Shown: positions 34,348 through 43,502, counted from the stretch's first letter. The stretch is 64,000 nt of DNA from VRUE01 sp963737575 (GCA_963737575.1 CAVTTJ010000004.1:248001-312000), one strand, 5' to 3'. Notes: generated by a model not told the origin, from the letters alone. Made by a program: numbers and translations.

Positions 34348-34979
34348 GCGCGGCGGAACGGAAGGCGCTGGCGGCCACAGGGCCGGAGATGGCGGCCCTG
34401 GTCGAGCGGATCGGCGAGATCGACCTCGCGACCCGGCTGCGGCGGCGCAGCGAGGAGCGTCCCGCCGACGCCTACGGGGCGCTGCTGCGGGCGATCGTCG
34501 GCCAGCAGCTCTCGACCAAAGCGGCGCGGACGATCTACAACCGGGTCCTCGACCTCTTCGACGGGGCCACCCCATCGCCTGAGCAGCTACTGGAGGCGAG
34601 CGAAGAGGACCTGCGGGCGGCGGGCCTCTCGGGGCGCAAGGTCGAGTACATCCGCGACCTCGCCGGCCACGTGATCTCCGGCGAGCTCGAGCTCGACAGA
34701 CTCAACGAACTCGACGACGAGGAGGTGATCGCGGAGATCGTCGCCGTCCGCGGCCTCGGCCAGTGGACGGCCGAGATGTTCCTCCTCTTCCACCTCGAAC
34801 GGCCCGACGTCCTCTCCGGCGGCGACCTCGGGATCCGCAAGGCGGTCCAGATCGAGTACGGCCTCGACGAGATGCCGACCCCGACCGAGGTGATCGAGAT
34901 CGGCGAGGCCTGGCGACCCCACCGCAGCCTCGCCTCGCTCTACCTCTGGGAGTCCCTCGCCGCCGTCCCCAACGAGTAG
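34344..34979 (+). CDS. DNA-3-methyladenine glycosylase II (AlkA-like, HhH-GPD)
   Basis: A 211-residue HhH-GPD glycosylase: AIVGQQLSTKAARTIYNRV, the hairpin in VRGLGQWTAEMFLLFHL, and the catalytic aspartate in VLSGGDLGIRKAVQ. It removes alkylated bases from DNA. It is shorter than E. coli AlkA because the N-terminal TBP-like domain is missing, as in many Gram-positive forms. GTG 34344 is coupled to the hydratase stop, although no functional link is evident. Confidence 0.9.
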   Translation: MSAAERKALAATGPEMAALVERIGEIDLATRLRRRSEERPADAYGALLRAIVGQQLSTKAARTIYNRVLDLFDGATPSPEQLLEASEEDLRAAGLSGRKVEYIRDLAGHVISGELELDRLNELDDEEVIAEIVAVRGLGQWTAEMFLLFHLERPDVLSGGDLGIRKAVQIEYGLDEMPTPTEVIEIGEAWRPHRSLASLYLWESLAAVPNE

Positions 34980-34998
34980 CGCCGCCCGAGGCGGCGCT
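34978..34998. terminator. Bidirectional hairpin between convergent genes
   Basis: AGCGCCGCC-CGA-GGCGGCGCT, a perfect 9-bp stem with a 3-nt loop, spans exactly from the AlkA-like stop codon to the GH3 stop codon and can serve both strands. Confidence 0.6.
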
Positions 34999-36134
34999 CA
35001 GGGGGCGAGGCCCTGGCGCAGCGCGAGAACCCGGTCGGCGGACGCTTCGAATTCCTCCCGGGCCAGGGAGCCGGAGCGAAGGCCGTGGAGGAGGGCGGCA
35101 TGGGCAATGCGGGCGCCGTTGGGGCTCGGGTAGAGGAGGAGGTCGGCGCCGGCGCGGACGGCGGCGAGCCCGGCGACGTCGGGGGGGCCGACCGCGCGCG
35201 CCGCGCCGGTTTCGAGCGCGTCGGTGATCGTGACCCCTTCGAAGCCGAGGCGCGAGCGGAGCTCGCGGGTGGCGACCGCCCGCGAGAAGGCGGCCGGCCT
35301 CGCGGAGTAGGCCGGATAGATCGCGGTGCTCAGCAACACCATCTCACCGCCGGCCGCGATGTAGCGGGGATACGGCGCCTCGTCGACGCGGCGCAGGGTC
35401 GCCTTCGAGAGGGCGATCCTCTGTGGGGCGTCGTCGGTGTTGGCGGTGGCGGAGCCGATCCCGGGAAAAGCCTTCGCGGTCGTGGCGACCCCGCCGCTGT
35501 GCAGCCCTTCGGCGAACGGCACCGCCGTCGCCGCAACTGCGGCCGCGGTCGAGCCGAAGCCGCGGTGCGTGTCGGCGATGTCGCTCCCCGGACGGGCGAC
35601 GTCGAGGTCGGGCGCGAGGTCGACGTTGACGCCGATGTCGCGAAGGTTCCGCGCCGTACGCCGGCCCTGTTCGCGGCTGAACGCGGGGCCTCTCTCTCCC
35701 ATCACCTCGGCCGAGGCGCTCGGCGCACCGCCGATCCGCTTCACAAGACCCCCCTCCTGGTCGATCATCACCAGCAGCGGGTCGCGCAGCCGCCGCGGCC
35801 GGGGGATCGCCTGGAGTTCGGCAATCAGCGCCTTCCCGGCGGCCCGGGTCGGGAGGTTGCCGGTGTAGGAATAGAGGATCACCCCGGCGACGCCCCCGGT
35901 GCGGATCATGCTCCGGACCCCGTCGGGGATGGCCGGGCCGGTGAACCCGGTGACGATCCGCTCCCCCGCAAGCTGGGATGGGTTGAGCGCCGAGGCGGCG
36001 TCATCGCGGGCGCCGGGCGCCGGAGCGGGTTCCTTGCCGTCGCCCATTGTCGCCCCGAAGGCGAATGCCGTGATCGCCAGCCCGCAGCCGATCGCGATCG
36101 CGGCCCGCCGCCGTCTGATCCTCGCCGCCACCAC
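34998..36134 (-). CDS. Glycoside hydrolase family 3 (NagZ-like) with altered active site
   Basis: A 378-residue GH3 protein with an N-terminal membrane/signal segment (~residues 10-30), so it is extracytoplasmic. MIDQEGGLVKRIGG, GVNVDLAPDLDVA and EGVTITDALETGA are NagZ landmarks; the aspartate in TITDAL is the expected nucleophile. The canonical KHFPGHG is instead TTAKAFPGIGSATANTDD: the substrate histidine is an alanine and no histidine follows in the catalytic loop. It may be inactive, a binder, or use another mechanism. GTG 36134. Confidence 0.85.
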   Translation of the reverse strand: MVAARIRRRRAAIAIGCGLAITAFAFGATMGDGKEPAPAPGARDDAASALNPSQLAGERIVTGFTGPAIPDGVRSMIRTGGVAGVILYSYTGNLPTRAAGKALIAELQAIPRPRRLRDPLLVMIDQEGGLVKRIGGAPSASAEVMGERGPAFSREQGRRTARNLRDIGVNVDLAPDLDVARPGSDIADTHRGFGSTAAAVAATAVPFAEGLHSGGVATTAKAFPGIGSATANTDDAPQRIALSKATLRRVDEAPYPRYIAAGGEMVLLSTAIYPAYSARPAAFSRAVATRELRSRLGFEGVTITDALETGAARAVGPPDVAGLAAVRAGADLLLYPSPNGARIAHAALLHGLRSGSLAREEFEASADRVLALRQGLAP

Positions 36135-36182
36135 GCAATCATCGCGCTCACACGTCCGGCGCGGAACCTAGCCTGCTGCCCG

Positions 36183-37322
36183 ATGAGCGCGGAGTCCCTG
36201 ATCTCGTTCGAGGAAGCGCTCGCGCTCGGGCGGCTGAGCGGCGAGGAGGAGATCGGCGACCTCGTCGAGCGGGCCTGGCGGGTGCGCCAGGAGAACTTCG
36301 GCGACTCGACCGACATGTGCTCGCTGGTCAACGCCAAGTCGGGCGGCTGCGCAGAGGACTGTGGGTTCTGCGCCCAGTCCCGCTACGCGGAGGCGGACAC
36401 GCCGATGCACGCGATGATGGAGCCGGAACAGATCCTCGAGCACGCGAAGGCGGCCGAGGCCGCGGGCGCGCACCGCTTCTGCATGGTCACCCAGGGCCAG
36501 GGGCTCTCCAAACGCGACTTCGAGAAGATCCTCGAGGGCGCCAGGCTCGTCGCCGAGCAGACCAACCTCAAGCGCTGCGCCTCGATCGGGCACATGTCGG
36601 CCGAACGCGCGACCCGCCTGCGCGAGGCGGGCATCCAGCGGGTCCACCACAACGTCGAGTCGGCGCGCTCCTACTACCCCGAGGTCTCGACGACGGTGCG
36701 CTACGAGGGCCGGCTGCGGACGATCGAGGCGGTCAGGGAGGCCGGCCTCGAGACCTGCGTCGGCGGCATCCTCAACCTCGGCGAGTCGCCGCGCCAGCGG
36801 GTCGAGATGGCCTTCGAGCTTTCCGAGCTGAATCCGACCTCGGTCCCGATCAACCTGCTCAACCCGCGCGACGGGACCAAGTTCGGCGACCGGGCGCTGA
36901 TGGACGCGTGGGAGGTCGTCAAGTGGGTCGCGATCTTCCGCCTGATCATCCCCGGCGCCCTGTTCCGGCTTTGTGGTGGCCGGGTCGAGAACCTCGGCGA
37001 CCTCCAGCCGCTGGCCGTCCGGGCCGGCCTCAACGGGGTGATGATGGGGAACTTCCTGACCACGCTCGGAGCCGAGCCGGAGGACGACCGGGCGATGTTC
37101 GAGGACCTCGGCCTGAACGTCGCCCGCCAGCCCGACAACGGCGCCAACCCGCGGCCGGACAACCGCTCCGGCTGGCTCGAGGGCGCCAGCCCGGCGGCGA
37201 CACCGATGGAGGAGCTGATCGACCGCCAGGAGGAAGCCGACTTCTGGGACCCCTCGACCCAGCTTCGGGTGATCAAGACGGCGAAGAAGCCTCTCCCCTA
37301 CCCGAAGCAATCGGCGGCATGA
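36183..37322 (+). CDS. bioB: Biotin synthase
   Basis: A 379-residue radical SAM enzyme: GGCAEDCGFCAQS carries the CxxxCxxC cluster, followed by RFCMVTQGQG, KRCASIGHMS, HHNVESARSYYPEV and LNLGESPRQRVEMA, all BioB blocks. It inserts sulfur into dethiobiotin. About 50 residues of extra C-terminus (GWLEGASPAATPMEE...) exceed the usual length. ATG 36183, 8 nt after TAGCCT. The stop overlaps the bioF start (ATGA). Confidence 0.96.
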   Translation: MSAESLISFEEALALGRLSGEEEIGDLVERAWRVRQENFGDSTDMCSLVNAKSGGCAEDCGFCAQSRYAEADTPMHAMMEPEQILEHAKAAEAAGAHRFCMVTQGQGLSKRDFEKILEGARLVAEQTNLKRCASIGHMSAERATRLREAGIQRVHHNVESARSYYPEVSTTVRYEGRLRTIEAVREAGLETCVGGILNLGESPRQRVEMAFELSELNPTSVPINLLNPRDGTKFGDRALMDAWEVVKWVAIFRLIIPGALFRLCGGRVENLGDLQPLAVRAGLNGVMMGNFLTTLGAEPEDDRAMFEDLGLNVARQPDNGANPRPDNRSGWLEGASPAATPMEELIDRQEEADFWDPSTQLRVIKTAKKPLPYPKQSAA

Positions 37323-38512
37323 CCGAGATCGCCGAGCGGTTGGAGGAGCTCCGCGGGTCGGGGCTCCACCGGCGGCTGCGTCTGGTCGAGAGCCCGCAGG
37401 GGCCCGAGGTCCTGCTCGACGGCCGCCCGGTCCTGCTGCTCTGCTCGAACAACTACCTCGGCCTCGCCGGGCACCCGCTGGTCCGCGAGGCCGCCGCCGA
37501 GGCCGCCGTGCGGTGGGGAGCCGGGGCCGGGGCCTCGCGCCTGATCTCCGGCAGCATGGAGCCCCACCGCGAGCTCGAGCGGCGGCTGGCCGCGTTCGAG
37601 GGCTACGAGGCGGCGCTGCTGTTCGGCTCCGGCTACCTGGCCAACAGCGGCGTGATCGCGGCGCTGGCCGGGCGTGGCGAGGTCGTCTTCAGCGACGAGC
37701 TCAACCACGCCAGCATCATCGACGGATGCCGGCTGGCGCGGGCCGAGACCTACGTCTACCGCCACGCCGACCTCGACCACCTGGCCTGGGGGCTGCGTTC
37801 GGCGGGCAAGCGCGCTTCGCTGATCGTCACCGACGGCCTCTTCTCGATGGACGGCGACATCGCCCCGCTCGAGCGCCTCCACGATCTGGCCCGCCGCCAC
37901 CGCTGCCGGCTGATGGTCGACGAGGCCCACGCGATCGGGGCGGTCGGGCCGGGCGGTCGCGGGACTGTCGCCGCCGCCGGCCTCGGCGGCGAGGTCGACC
38001 TCCTGGTCGGGACGCTCGGCAAGTCGCTCGGCTCCTACGGCGCCTACGCCTGTGCCTCGGCCGAGACAGTCGAGTATCTGCTCAACACCGCCCGCTCGTT
38101 CATCTTCTCGACGGCGCCGCCGCCCCCCGCCGTGGCGGCGGCGGGTGAGGCCCTGACCCTGCTCGAGGCCGAGCCGGAGATGGTCCAGCGCCTCACGGTC
38201 AATGCCGAGGTCCTGCGCCAGGCGCTGGAGGCGGAGGGCCTCTCCGTCGGCCTCTCCCAGAGCCAGATCGTCCCGGTGGGGGTGGGCAGCTCCGAGCAGG
38301 CGATGCGGCTCTCGGAGGCAATGCTCGAACACGGCGTCTTCGCCCAGGGGATCCGGCCGCCGACCGTCCCGGAGGGAACCGCGCGGCTTCGCTTCACGGC
38401 GATGTCGACACACGATCCCTCGGCGCTGCGGGGCGCGGCGCGCGTGCTCGGCGCGGCCACCCGCAGCCTCGGCCTGGGCGCGCCGGTGCCGGCGGTCCAG
38501 CTCGCCGCCTAG
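37319..38512 (+). CDS. bioF: 8-amino-7-oxononanoate synthase
   Basis: A 397-residue alpha-oxoamine synthase: LLLCSNNYLGLAGHP, GAGASRLISGSMEPHRELE, FSDELNHASIIDGCR, VDEAHAIGAVGPGGRG, and the PLP lysine in GTLGKSLGSYGAY. It condenses pimeloyl thioester with L-alanine. ATG 37319 overlaps the bioB stop. bioD follows 7 nt after its stop, so bioB-bioF-bioD form one operon. Confidence 0.95.
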   Translation: MTEIAERLEELRGSGLHRRLRLVESPQGPEVLLDGRPVLLLCSNNYLGLAGHPLVREAAAEAAVRWGAGAGASRLISGSMEPHRELERRLAAFEGYEAALLFGSGYLANSGVIAALAGRGEVVFSDELNHASIIDGCRLARAETYVYRHADLDHLAWGLRSAGKRASLIVTDGLFSMDGDIAPLERLHDLARRHRCRLMVDEAHAIGAVGPGGRGTVAAAGLGGEVDLLVGTLGKSLGSYGAYACASAETVEYLLNTARSFIFSTAPPPPAVAAAGEALTLLEAEPEMVQRLTVNAEVLRQALEAEGLSVGLSQSQIVPVGVGSSEQAMRLSEAMLEHGVFAQGIRPPTVPEGTARLRFTAMSTHDPSALRGAARVLGAATRSLGLGAPVPAVQLAA

Positions 38513-38519
38513 CACTCGC

Positions 38520-39170
38520 ATGCGCGGGGTCTTCATCACCGGCACCGGCACCGAGGTAGGCAAGACCGTCGTCGCGGCGGTGCTCGCCCGCACGCTGGCC
38601 GCTTCGGGTACCCGGGTCGCGGTCTTCAAGCCCGCCGTCACCGGCCTCGATGATCCCGGCGAGCCCGACCACGCGCTGCTGCGGCGGGCCGCCGGCTCCA
38701 CACAAAGCGACGAGGAGATCGCCCCCTACCGCTACGGGCCGCCCGCGTCGCCGCATCTCGCCGCCTCGCTCGCGGGCGAGGAGATCGAGCCGGAGCGGCT
38801 GCGGGCCGCCGCCGAGGCCGCGGGGGCAAGCGCCGAGGAGATCGTCTGCGAGGGGGTCGGCGGCCTTCTCGTTCCGCTCGCCGGCGAGTACTCGGTCCGC
38901 GATCTCGCCGCCTCCCTGGGGCTGCCGGTGGTCGTCGCCGCGACGCCGGGCCTCGGCACGATCAACCACACGCTCCTCACGCTCGAGGCGGCCCGAAGCG
39001 TGGGACTCGAGGTCGCGATGGTCGTGCTCACGCCCTGGCCCGACGCCCCGAGCCAGGTCGAGGCGTCGAACCTGGAGACGATCGCCGCGCTCGGCTCGGT
39101 CAGGGTCGAGACGCTGCCGAGGCTCGACCTCGGCGACACCGGAGGCTGGCCGGCGCTCAGCCTCAACTGA
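38520..39170 (+). CDS. bioD: Dethiobiotin synthetase
   Basis: A 216-residue P-loop enzyme: FITGTGTEVGKTVVAAVLA is the BioD Walker A, AVFKPAVTG holds the substrate lysine, EGVGGLLVPLAGEY the magnesium/substrate loop. It closes the ureido ring of dethiobiotin with ATP and CO2. ATG 38520. Last gene of the bioBFD operon; converges on the MFS gene 6 nt away. Confidence 0.95.
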   Translation: MRGVFITGTGTEVGKTVVAAVLARTLAASGTRVAVFKPAVTGLDDPGEPDHALLRRAAGSTQSDEEIAPYRYGPPASPHLAASLAGEEIEPERLRAAAEAAGASAEEIVCEGVGGLLVPLAGEYSVRDLAASLGLPVVVAATPGLGTINHTLLTLEAARSVGLEVAMVVLTPWPDAPSQVEASNLETIAALGSVRVETLPRLDLGDTGGWPALSLN

Positions 39171-39176
39171 GCGCGC

Positions 39177-40658
39177 TCAGGCGGTGCGGCCGGCAAGCAG
39201 CTCTCCGCCGGGACTCGCCTCCGCCTCGGCGACCTCGACCGGGACCCCGGCGGGTTTGCGGACGGTCCGAATCACGAGCGCCCCAACCAGGACGCCGAGC
39301 GCTGTTACCCCAGCCGAGACGCGCATCGCCGTCGACAGCGCGTCGACGAATTCCTGGGGGGTCGCAGAGGCGAAGTCGGCGCCGATGGAGGCCTGGAAGA
39401 TCGCCCCGGTGACGGCGACGCCGAGGCTTCCGCCGACCATCCGGAACATCGAGAGCACGCCCGAGGCGACGCCGGCTTTTTGGACCGGGACCGCGTTCAT
39501 CGCGGCACTCGTCATCGGCGACATCGTCATCGCGATCCCGATACCGAGAAGCACGAACCCGGGAAGCAGTTCGGGGTAGGTCGAGTCGACCGCGATCTGC
39601 GTGAAGCTCAGCAGCGACGCGGTCAGCAGGGTCAGCCCGCCGGCGATCAACCAGCGCGGGCCGAAGCGGTCGGCCAGGCGCCCCGAGATCGGCGCCACGG
39701 CGACGATCATCAGCGTCGAGGGCAGAAACCTCACACCGGCCTCGAGCGGCGAGTAGTGGAGGATGTTCTGCATGTAGAGGGCGAGGAAGAAGAAGACGCC
39801 CATCATCGCGAAGGTGATGATCAGGGCTACGATCGAGGCGCCCAGGTAGTTGCGATGTGAGAGCAGCTCGAACTGGACCATCGGGGCTTTGACGCGCTGC
39901 TCGACGAAGACGAAGGACACGAGGCCGACGATCGAGGCGACCAGCAGGCCGACGATCTGGGCCGAGCCCCAGCCCCAGCTGTTGCCCTCGACCAGAGCGA
40001 GGACCAGCGCGGTGAGGCCGGTGGTCAGGGTCGCGACGCCGAGGTAGTCGACGTCCTTGCCGACGCTCGTGTCGCGCGACTCGCGTACCGCGAAGAGGGT
40101 GGCCGCGACTGCGCCGATCGCGACGGGGATGTTGAGGTAGAAGATCGCCCGCCAGGAGACGTGCTCGGTCAGCAGGCCGCCCAGCACCGGGCCGATCGCG
40201 AGCGCCAGGGCGGAGACACCGGCCCAGGTGCCCATCGCCTTGCCGCGCTCGTGCGAGGGGAAGGCGTTGGTGATGATCGAGAGGGTGCCAGGCATCATCA
40301 ACCCGGCTCCGATGCCCTGGACGACGCGGCTGACGACCAACGCGGTCTGGTCGGGAGCGAGGCCGGCGGTCGCCGAGGAGAAGGCGAAGATGACGACGCC
40401 GATCAGGAATACGAGCCGGCGACCGAAGATGTCGCCGAGGCGCCCGCCCGTCGCGAGCACGACGGCGAAGGAGAGCGTGTAGCCGCTGGTCGTCCACTCG
40501 AGGCCTGAGATCGAAGCCCCCAGGTCTTTCTGGATCGACGGCAGTGCGACGTTCACGACCGTGTTGTCGAGCATGATCATGAACAGCGCGAAGCACATCG
40601 CTCCGAGCGTCCACCACTTGCGGTTGTCGTCGGTGATCAGGTGCCGGTATCGGGTCAT
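39177..40658 (-). CDS. MFS drug efflux transporter (DHA2/EmrB-QacA family)
   Basis: A 493-residue transporter with ~14 hydrophobic segments. MIMLDNTVVNVALPSIQ is motif D1, GGRLGDIFGRRLVFLIGVV is motif A, and VVQGIGAGLMMPGTLSII is motif B, all DHA2 hallmarks. It exports hydrophobic compounds by proton antiport. ATG 40658 overlaps the MarR stop (ATGA), so it is co-transcribed with and controlled by the MarR regulator. Confidence 0.93.
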   Translation of the reverse strand: MTRYRHLITDDNRKWWTLGAMCFALFMIMLDNTVVNVALPSIQKDLGASISGLEWTTSGYTLSFAVVLATGGRLGDIFGRRLVFLIGVVIFAFSSATAGLAPDQTALVVSRVVQGIGAGLMMPGTLSIITNAFPSHERGKAMGTWAGVSALALAIGPVLGGLLTEHVSWRAIFYLNIPVAIGAVAATLFAVRESRDTSVGKDVDYLGVATLTTGLTALVLALVEGNSWGWGSAQIVGLLVASIVGLVSFVFVEQRVKAPMVQFELLSHRNYLGASIVALIITFAMMGVFFFLALYMQNILHYSPLEAGVRFLPSTLMIVAVAPISGRLADRFGPRWLIAGGLTLLTASLLSFTQIAVDSTYPELLPGFVLLGIGIAMTMSPMTSAAMNAVPVQKAGVASGVLSMFRMVGGSLGVAVTGAIFQASIGADFASATPQEFVDALSTAMRVSAGVTALGVLVGALVIRTVRKPAGVPVEVAEAEASPGGELLAGRTA

Positions 40659-41200
40659 CGGTTGGAGTCCTTTCCTCTCAAGATCTCGTAGGCCGCGGCG
40701 ATGTCCTCGCGATCCATCACCGAGTCGACGGCGGCGTCCAGCTTGCGTCGCTGGGCCGGGCTGAGGCTGGCGGCGAAGTTCTCCATCCCGGCCTGGCGGA
40801 TGACGAGCAGGGTGTTGACGAGGTCCTTGCCCCTGCTGGTGATCGCAACCCGGCGGACGCGGCGGTCCTCGGTGTCCTCGACCCGGGTGGCGAGTCGTTT
40901 CTTGACCAGGGCGTCGACCGCGCGGCTCATCGACGGAACCGAGACGCCGAAGGTCTCGGCGAGGTCGGAGACCTGACGTGGCTCGGCCGCCTCGCCGAGG
41001 CCGCCGAGCTCGAGCAGAGCCTTGGTCTGGGTCATCGAGAGGCCGCTCTCCTCGAGGACGCTGAGCATGTTGCCGCGGTCGTAGAGGAAGACGTGGCGGA
41101 GCAGGGCGCTGAGGCGTGCGGCTGTCTCCTGCGCCTCCACATCGATCGCCCGCGGGGCCTCGACTTCCTCGACTATCGCCTTGACATCGGTCGCGTGCAT
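40655..41200 (-). CDS. MarR-family regulator of the adjacent efflux pump
   Basis: A 181-residue MarR protein: SMTQTKALLELGGL, then the HTH VSDLAETFGVSVPSMSRAVD and the wing KKRLATRVEDTEDRRVRRVA. Start ATG 41200 is preferred over the upstream ATG because three operator half-sites start 6 nt upstream and would otherwise be coding. It likely represses itself and the MFS gene, releasing on binding a phenolic or other drug-like ligand. Confidence 0.9.
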   Translation of the reverse strand: MHATDVKAIVEEVEAPRAIDVEAQETAARLSALLRHVFLYDRGNMLSVLEESGLSMTQTKALLELGGLGEAAEPRQVSDLAETFGVSVPSMSRAVDALVKKRLATRVEDTEDRRVRRVAITSRGKDLVNTLLVIRQAGMENFAASLSPAQRRKLDAAVDSVMDREDIAAAYEILRGKDSNR

Positions 41201-41205
41201 TGGCG

Positions 41206-41247
41206 AATAGTTGCACAGGGACAACTATTTCTAGATAGCAATAGTTG
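41206..41247. promoter_or_regulatory. MarR operator cluster (three half-sites)
   Basis: AATAGTTG (41206-41213), CAACTATT (41222-41229) and AATAGTTG (41240-41247) form two overlapping inverted repeats sharing the middle half-site, spaced 8 and 10 nt. They lie immediately upstream of the MarR start. Confidence 0.7.
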
Positions 41248-41251
41248 CTTA

Positions 41252-41267
41252 TGTGATGCATATCACT
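41252..41267. promoter_or_regulatory. CRP/FNR-like site upstream of bioA
   Basis: TGTGATGCATATCACT matches TGTGA-N6-TCACA in 9 of 10 key positions. It lies 42 nt before GTG 41309 and 52 nt before the MarR start. A cAMP-responsive CRP relative could bind; no such gene is in the window. Confidence 0.4.
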
Positions 41268-41294
41268 CCGCCGCGTTCCCGCCGGAGGCGGTTC

Positions 41295-41300
41295 TAACCT
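41295..41300 (+). promoter_or_regulatory. Predicted -10 box of bioA (leaderless)
   Basis: TAACCT lies 8 nt before GTG 41309, the spacing seen for about 18 genes in the window. No convincing ribosome site precedes the GTG. Confidence 0.4.
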
Positions 41301-41308
41301 CAGCTCCA

Positions 41309-42644
41309 GTGACGTCGGTGGATCACTCGCAGCTCGACCGCGACCACCTCTGGCATCCCTTCACCCAGCAGCAGGGCTGGTGCGAGGAAGAGCCGCTCGC
41401 GATCGAGCGGGCCAAGGGCTGGCAGCTGATCGATGCTGACGGCCGCCACTACATCGACGGCGTCTCCTCCCTCTGGTGCAACGTGCACGGCCATCGGCAT
41501 CCGGAAATCGACCAGGCCGTCCGTGACCAGCTCGACCGGGTCGCGCACTCGACGATGCTCGGCCTGACCCACCCCGGCGCGGCGGAGCTGGCGGCGAGAC
41601 TGGTCGAGATCGCGCCGTCCGGGCTGAGCCGGGTCTTCTACTCCGACTCGGGCTCGACGGCGACCGAGATCGCGCTGAAGATGGCGTTCCAGTTCCAGCA
41701 GCAGCGCGGCGGCCAGCACTCACGCCGGACCTCGTTCGTCCACCTCCGCGATGCCTACCACGGCGACACGATCGGGTCGGTCTCGGTCGGCGGGATCGAG
41801 CTCTTCCACGCGACCTACCGGCCGCTGCTGTTCGAGGCCCACGCGGTCGAGCCGGGAGACCTCTCTGACCTCGAGCGGACCCTCGCGATGCACGAGGAAG
41901 AGATCGCTGCCGTTATCCTCGAGCCCCTCGTCCAAGGCGCCGCCGGCATGATCGTCCACCCGCCTGGATACCTGCGGGCGGCGCGCGAGCTCTGCGACCG
42001 TTTCGGCGTCCTGCTGATCTGCGACGAGGTCGCGACCGGCTTCGGCCGCACAGGGACGATGTTCGCCTGCGAGCAGGAGGACGTCTCGCCCGACCTTCTC
42101 TGCGTAGCCAAGGGCCTGACCGGCGGCTATCTGCCGCTCGCCGCGACGCTGGCGACGGAGAGGATCTACGAAGGGTTCCTGGGTGCCCCCGAGGACGGGC
42201 GCACCTTCTTCCACGGGCATACCTACACCGGCAACCCGCTCGCCTGCGCCGCCGCGCTGGCAAGCATCGACACCTTCGAGCGCGAGCACACGCTGGCCCG
42301 CCTGCAGCCGAAGATCGACCTTCTCGGCGATCTGCTCGACGACGTCGCCCGGCAGCCCGGCGTCGCCGCGGTCCGAGGCCGGGGAATGATGGTCGGGATC
42401 GACCTCGGCGAGCACGATCCCTCGCTCCGCATCGGGCACCGCGTGACCCTCGAGGCGCGCCGCCGCGGGGCGATCATCCGCCCGCTCGGAGACGTGATCG
42501 TCCTGATGCCGCCGCTGGCGATCTCCAAGGGCGACCTTCGGCGCCTGGTCGAGATCACCTCCGAGGCGATCGCCACGGTCCTCAAGCCGGCGCCGGCCCG
42601 GCCCGCACCGCGCGCCGCTTCACGAGCTCCCCCGGGCAGCCTGA
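41309..42644 (+). CDS. bioA: Adenosylmethionine-8-amino-7-oxononanoate aminotransferase
   Basis: A class III aminotransferase: HLWHPFTQQQ at the N-terminus, DGVSSLWCNVHGHRHPEID, FYSDSGSTATEIALKMAFQ, RDAYHGDTIGSVSVGG, CDEVATGFGRTG, and PLP lysine in CVAKGLTGGYLPLAA. It converts 8-amino-7-oxononanoate to diaminopelargonate. The open frame as sequenced runs to 42805, 158 nt into the opposite gene; one extra base around 42590-42640 would give TGA 42642-42644, 3 nt before the convergent stop. That repaired end is used. The TAACCT box 8 nt before GTG 41309 suggests a leaderless message. Confidence 0.93.
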
Positions 42645-42647
42645 CCG

Positions 42648-43442
42648 TTACTGGCTGGGTTCGACCGAGAGCAGCTGGATCGAGTAGCTCTCCTTGTAGT
42701 CGGCGTCGATCGTGCCGCTCATATGGGCGTCGCTGCTGCTCACGCGTTTCAGCAGCAGGCCGTCGGAGCGGCGGCGCCAGTCTTCGCGCTTCGCGGTGCC
42801 GCTGACATGGCCCTCGAGCTTGACCTGGGAGGAGGTGTGGACGGCGTCGATGGGCCTGCCGCCGACGGCGACCTTTTCGATCGCATCGACGAGCGTGCTG
42901 CTGGTGGCGGTGTCGCCTTCGTCCGATTGGCAGCGTCCATGGAAGGTCTTCCCGACCTGGCGGGCCGAGCGCTTCGAGGCGGGGTCGCCGGTGCAGGCGT
43001 AGGTCGACCTGCGGCTTTCGCCGAAGAATTCGTGGTATTCGACGAGGCCGATCAGTTCGAAGAAGTCGCCGCCCTTGGTCGGGCAGGAGGTGAATTCGGA
43101 CCAACGGCCGCCGAGGACCTCCCAGCGTTCGACGACCCCGCACCCTTTCGGGCTGATCGTGATCGTCGAGATCCCGTCGTAGTCGTGCGTCGAGCTGATC
43201 AGGCCGGTGTCCGCCGACTCGCTGCCGCGGGTCCGGTAGCGGTAGACCCCGGGTTCCCGTTCGAACAGCGCCCCTTCGCCACCGCCGGCGCCGCCGCCTT
43301 CGGCGCGGAACTGGCTCACCGCTTCGCCGACGCTGACCCTGGTGGTGTCGTCGCGCGGGTAAAGGCGCCAGGCCAGGAACGCGCCCACCACGACGCAGGC
43401 AGCCAGGACCAGCGCGATCGTGCGTCCCCGCGACACCGCCAA
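42648..43442 (-). CDS. Membrane-anchored hypothetical protein
   Basis: A 264-residue protein with one N-terminal transmembrane or signal segment (IALVLAACVVVGAFLAWRLY) and a large outside domain. The domain has two cysteines in CQSDEGDT/YACTGD, a Gly-rich EGGGAGGGEG linker and beta-strand-like blocks. It seems related to secreted lipid- or ligand-binding hypotheticals, but no family is recognised. The start is TTG 43442 or GTG 43436. Confidence 0.65.
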   Translation of the reverse strand: MAVSRGRTIALVLAACVVVGAFLAWRLYPRDDTTRVSVGEAVSQFRAEGGGAGGGEGALFEREPGVYRYRTRGSESADTGLISSTHDYDGISTITISPKGCGVVERWEVLGGRWSEFTSCPTKGGDFFELIGLVEYHEFFGESRRSTYACTGDPASKRSARQVGKTFHGRCQSDEGDTATSSTLVDAIEKVAVGGRPIDAVHTSSQVKLEGHVSGTAKREDWRRRSDGLLLKRVSSSDAHMSGTIDADYKESYSIQLLSVEPSQ

Positions 43443-43502
43443 GCACTAAAACAGACCCGGTACCGATCTGTGTTACGCATGGATGAAAGGTAGGGTCGTT
43501 CC

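Noticed and set aside
34344..36134. A DNA-repair or defence island around the AlkA-like glycosylase
   Set aside because: Neighbours are acyl-CoA and cell-wall genes; no nuclease, helicase or restriction genes are present.
41093..41308. Upstream extension of bioA
   Set aside because: The extra residues lie over the MarR gene and its operator and are not aminotransferase-like.
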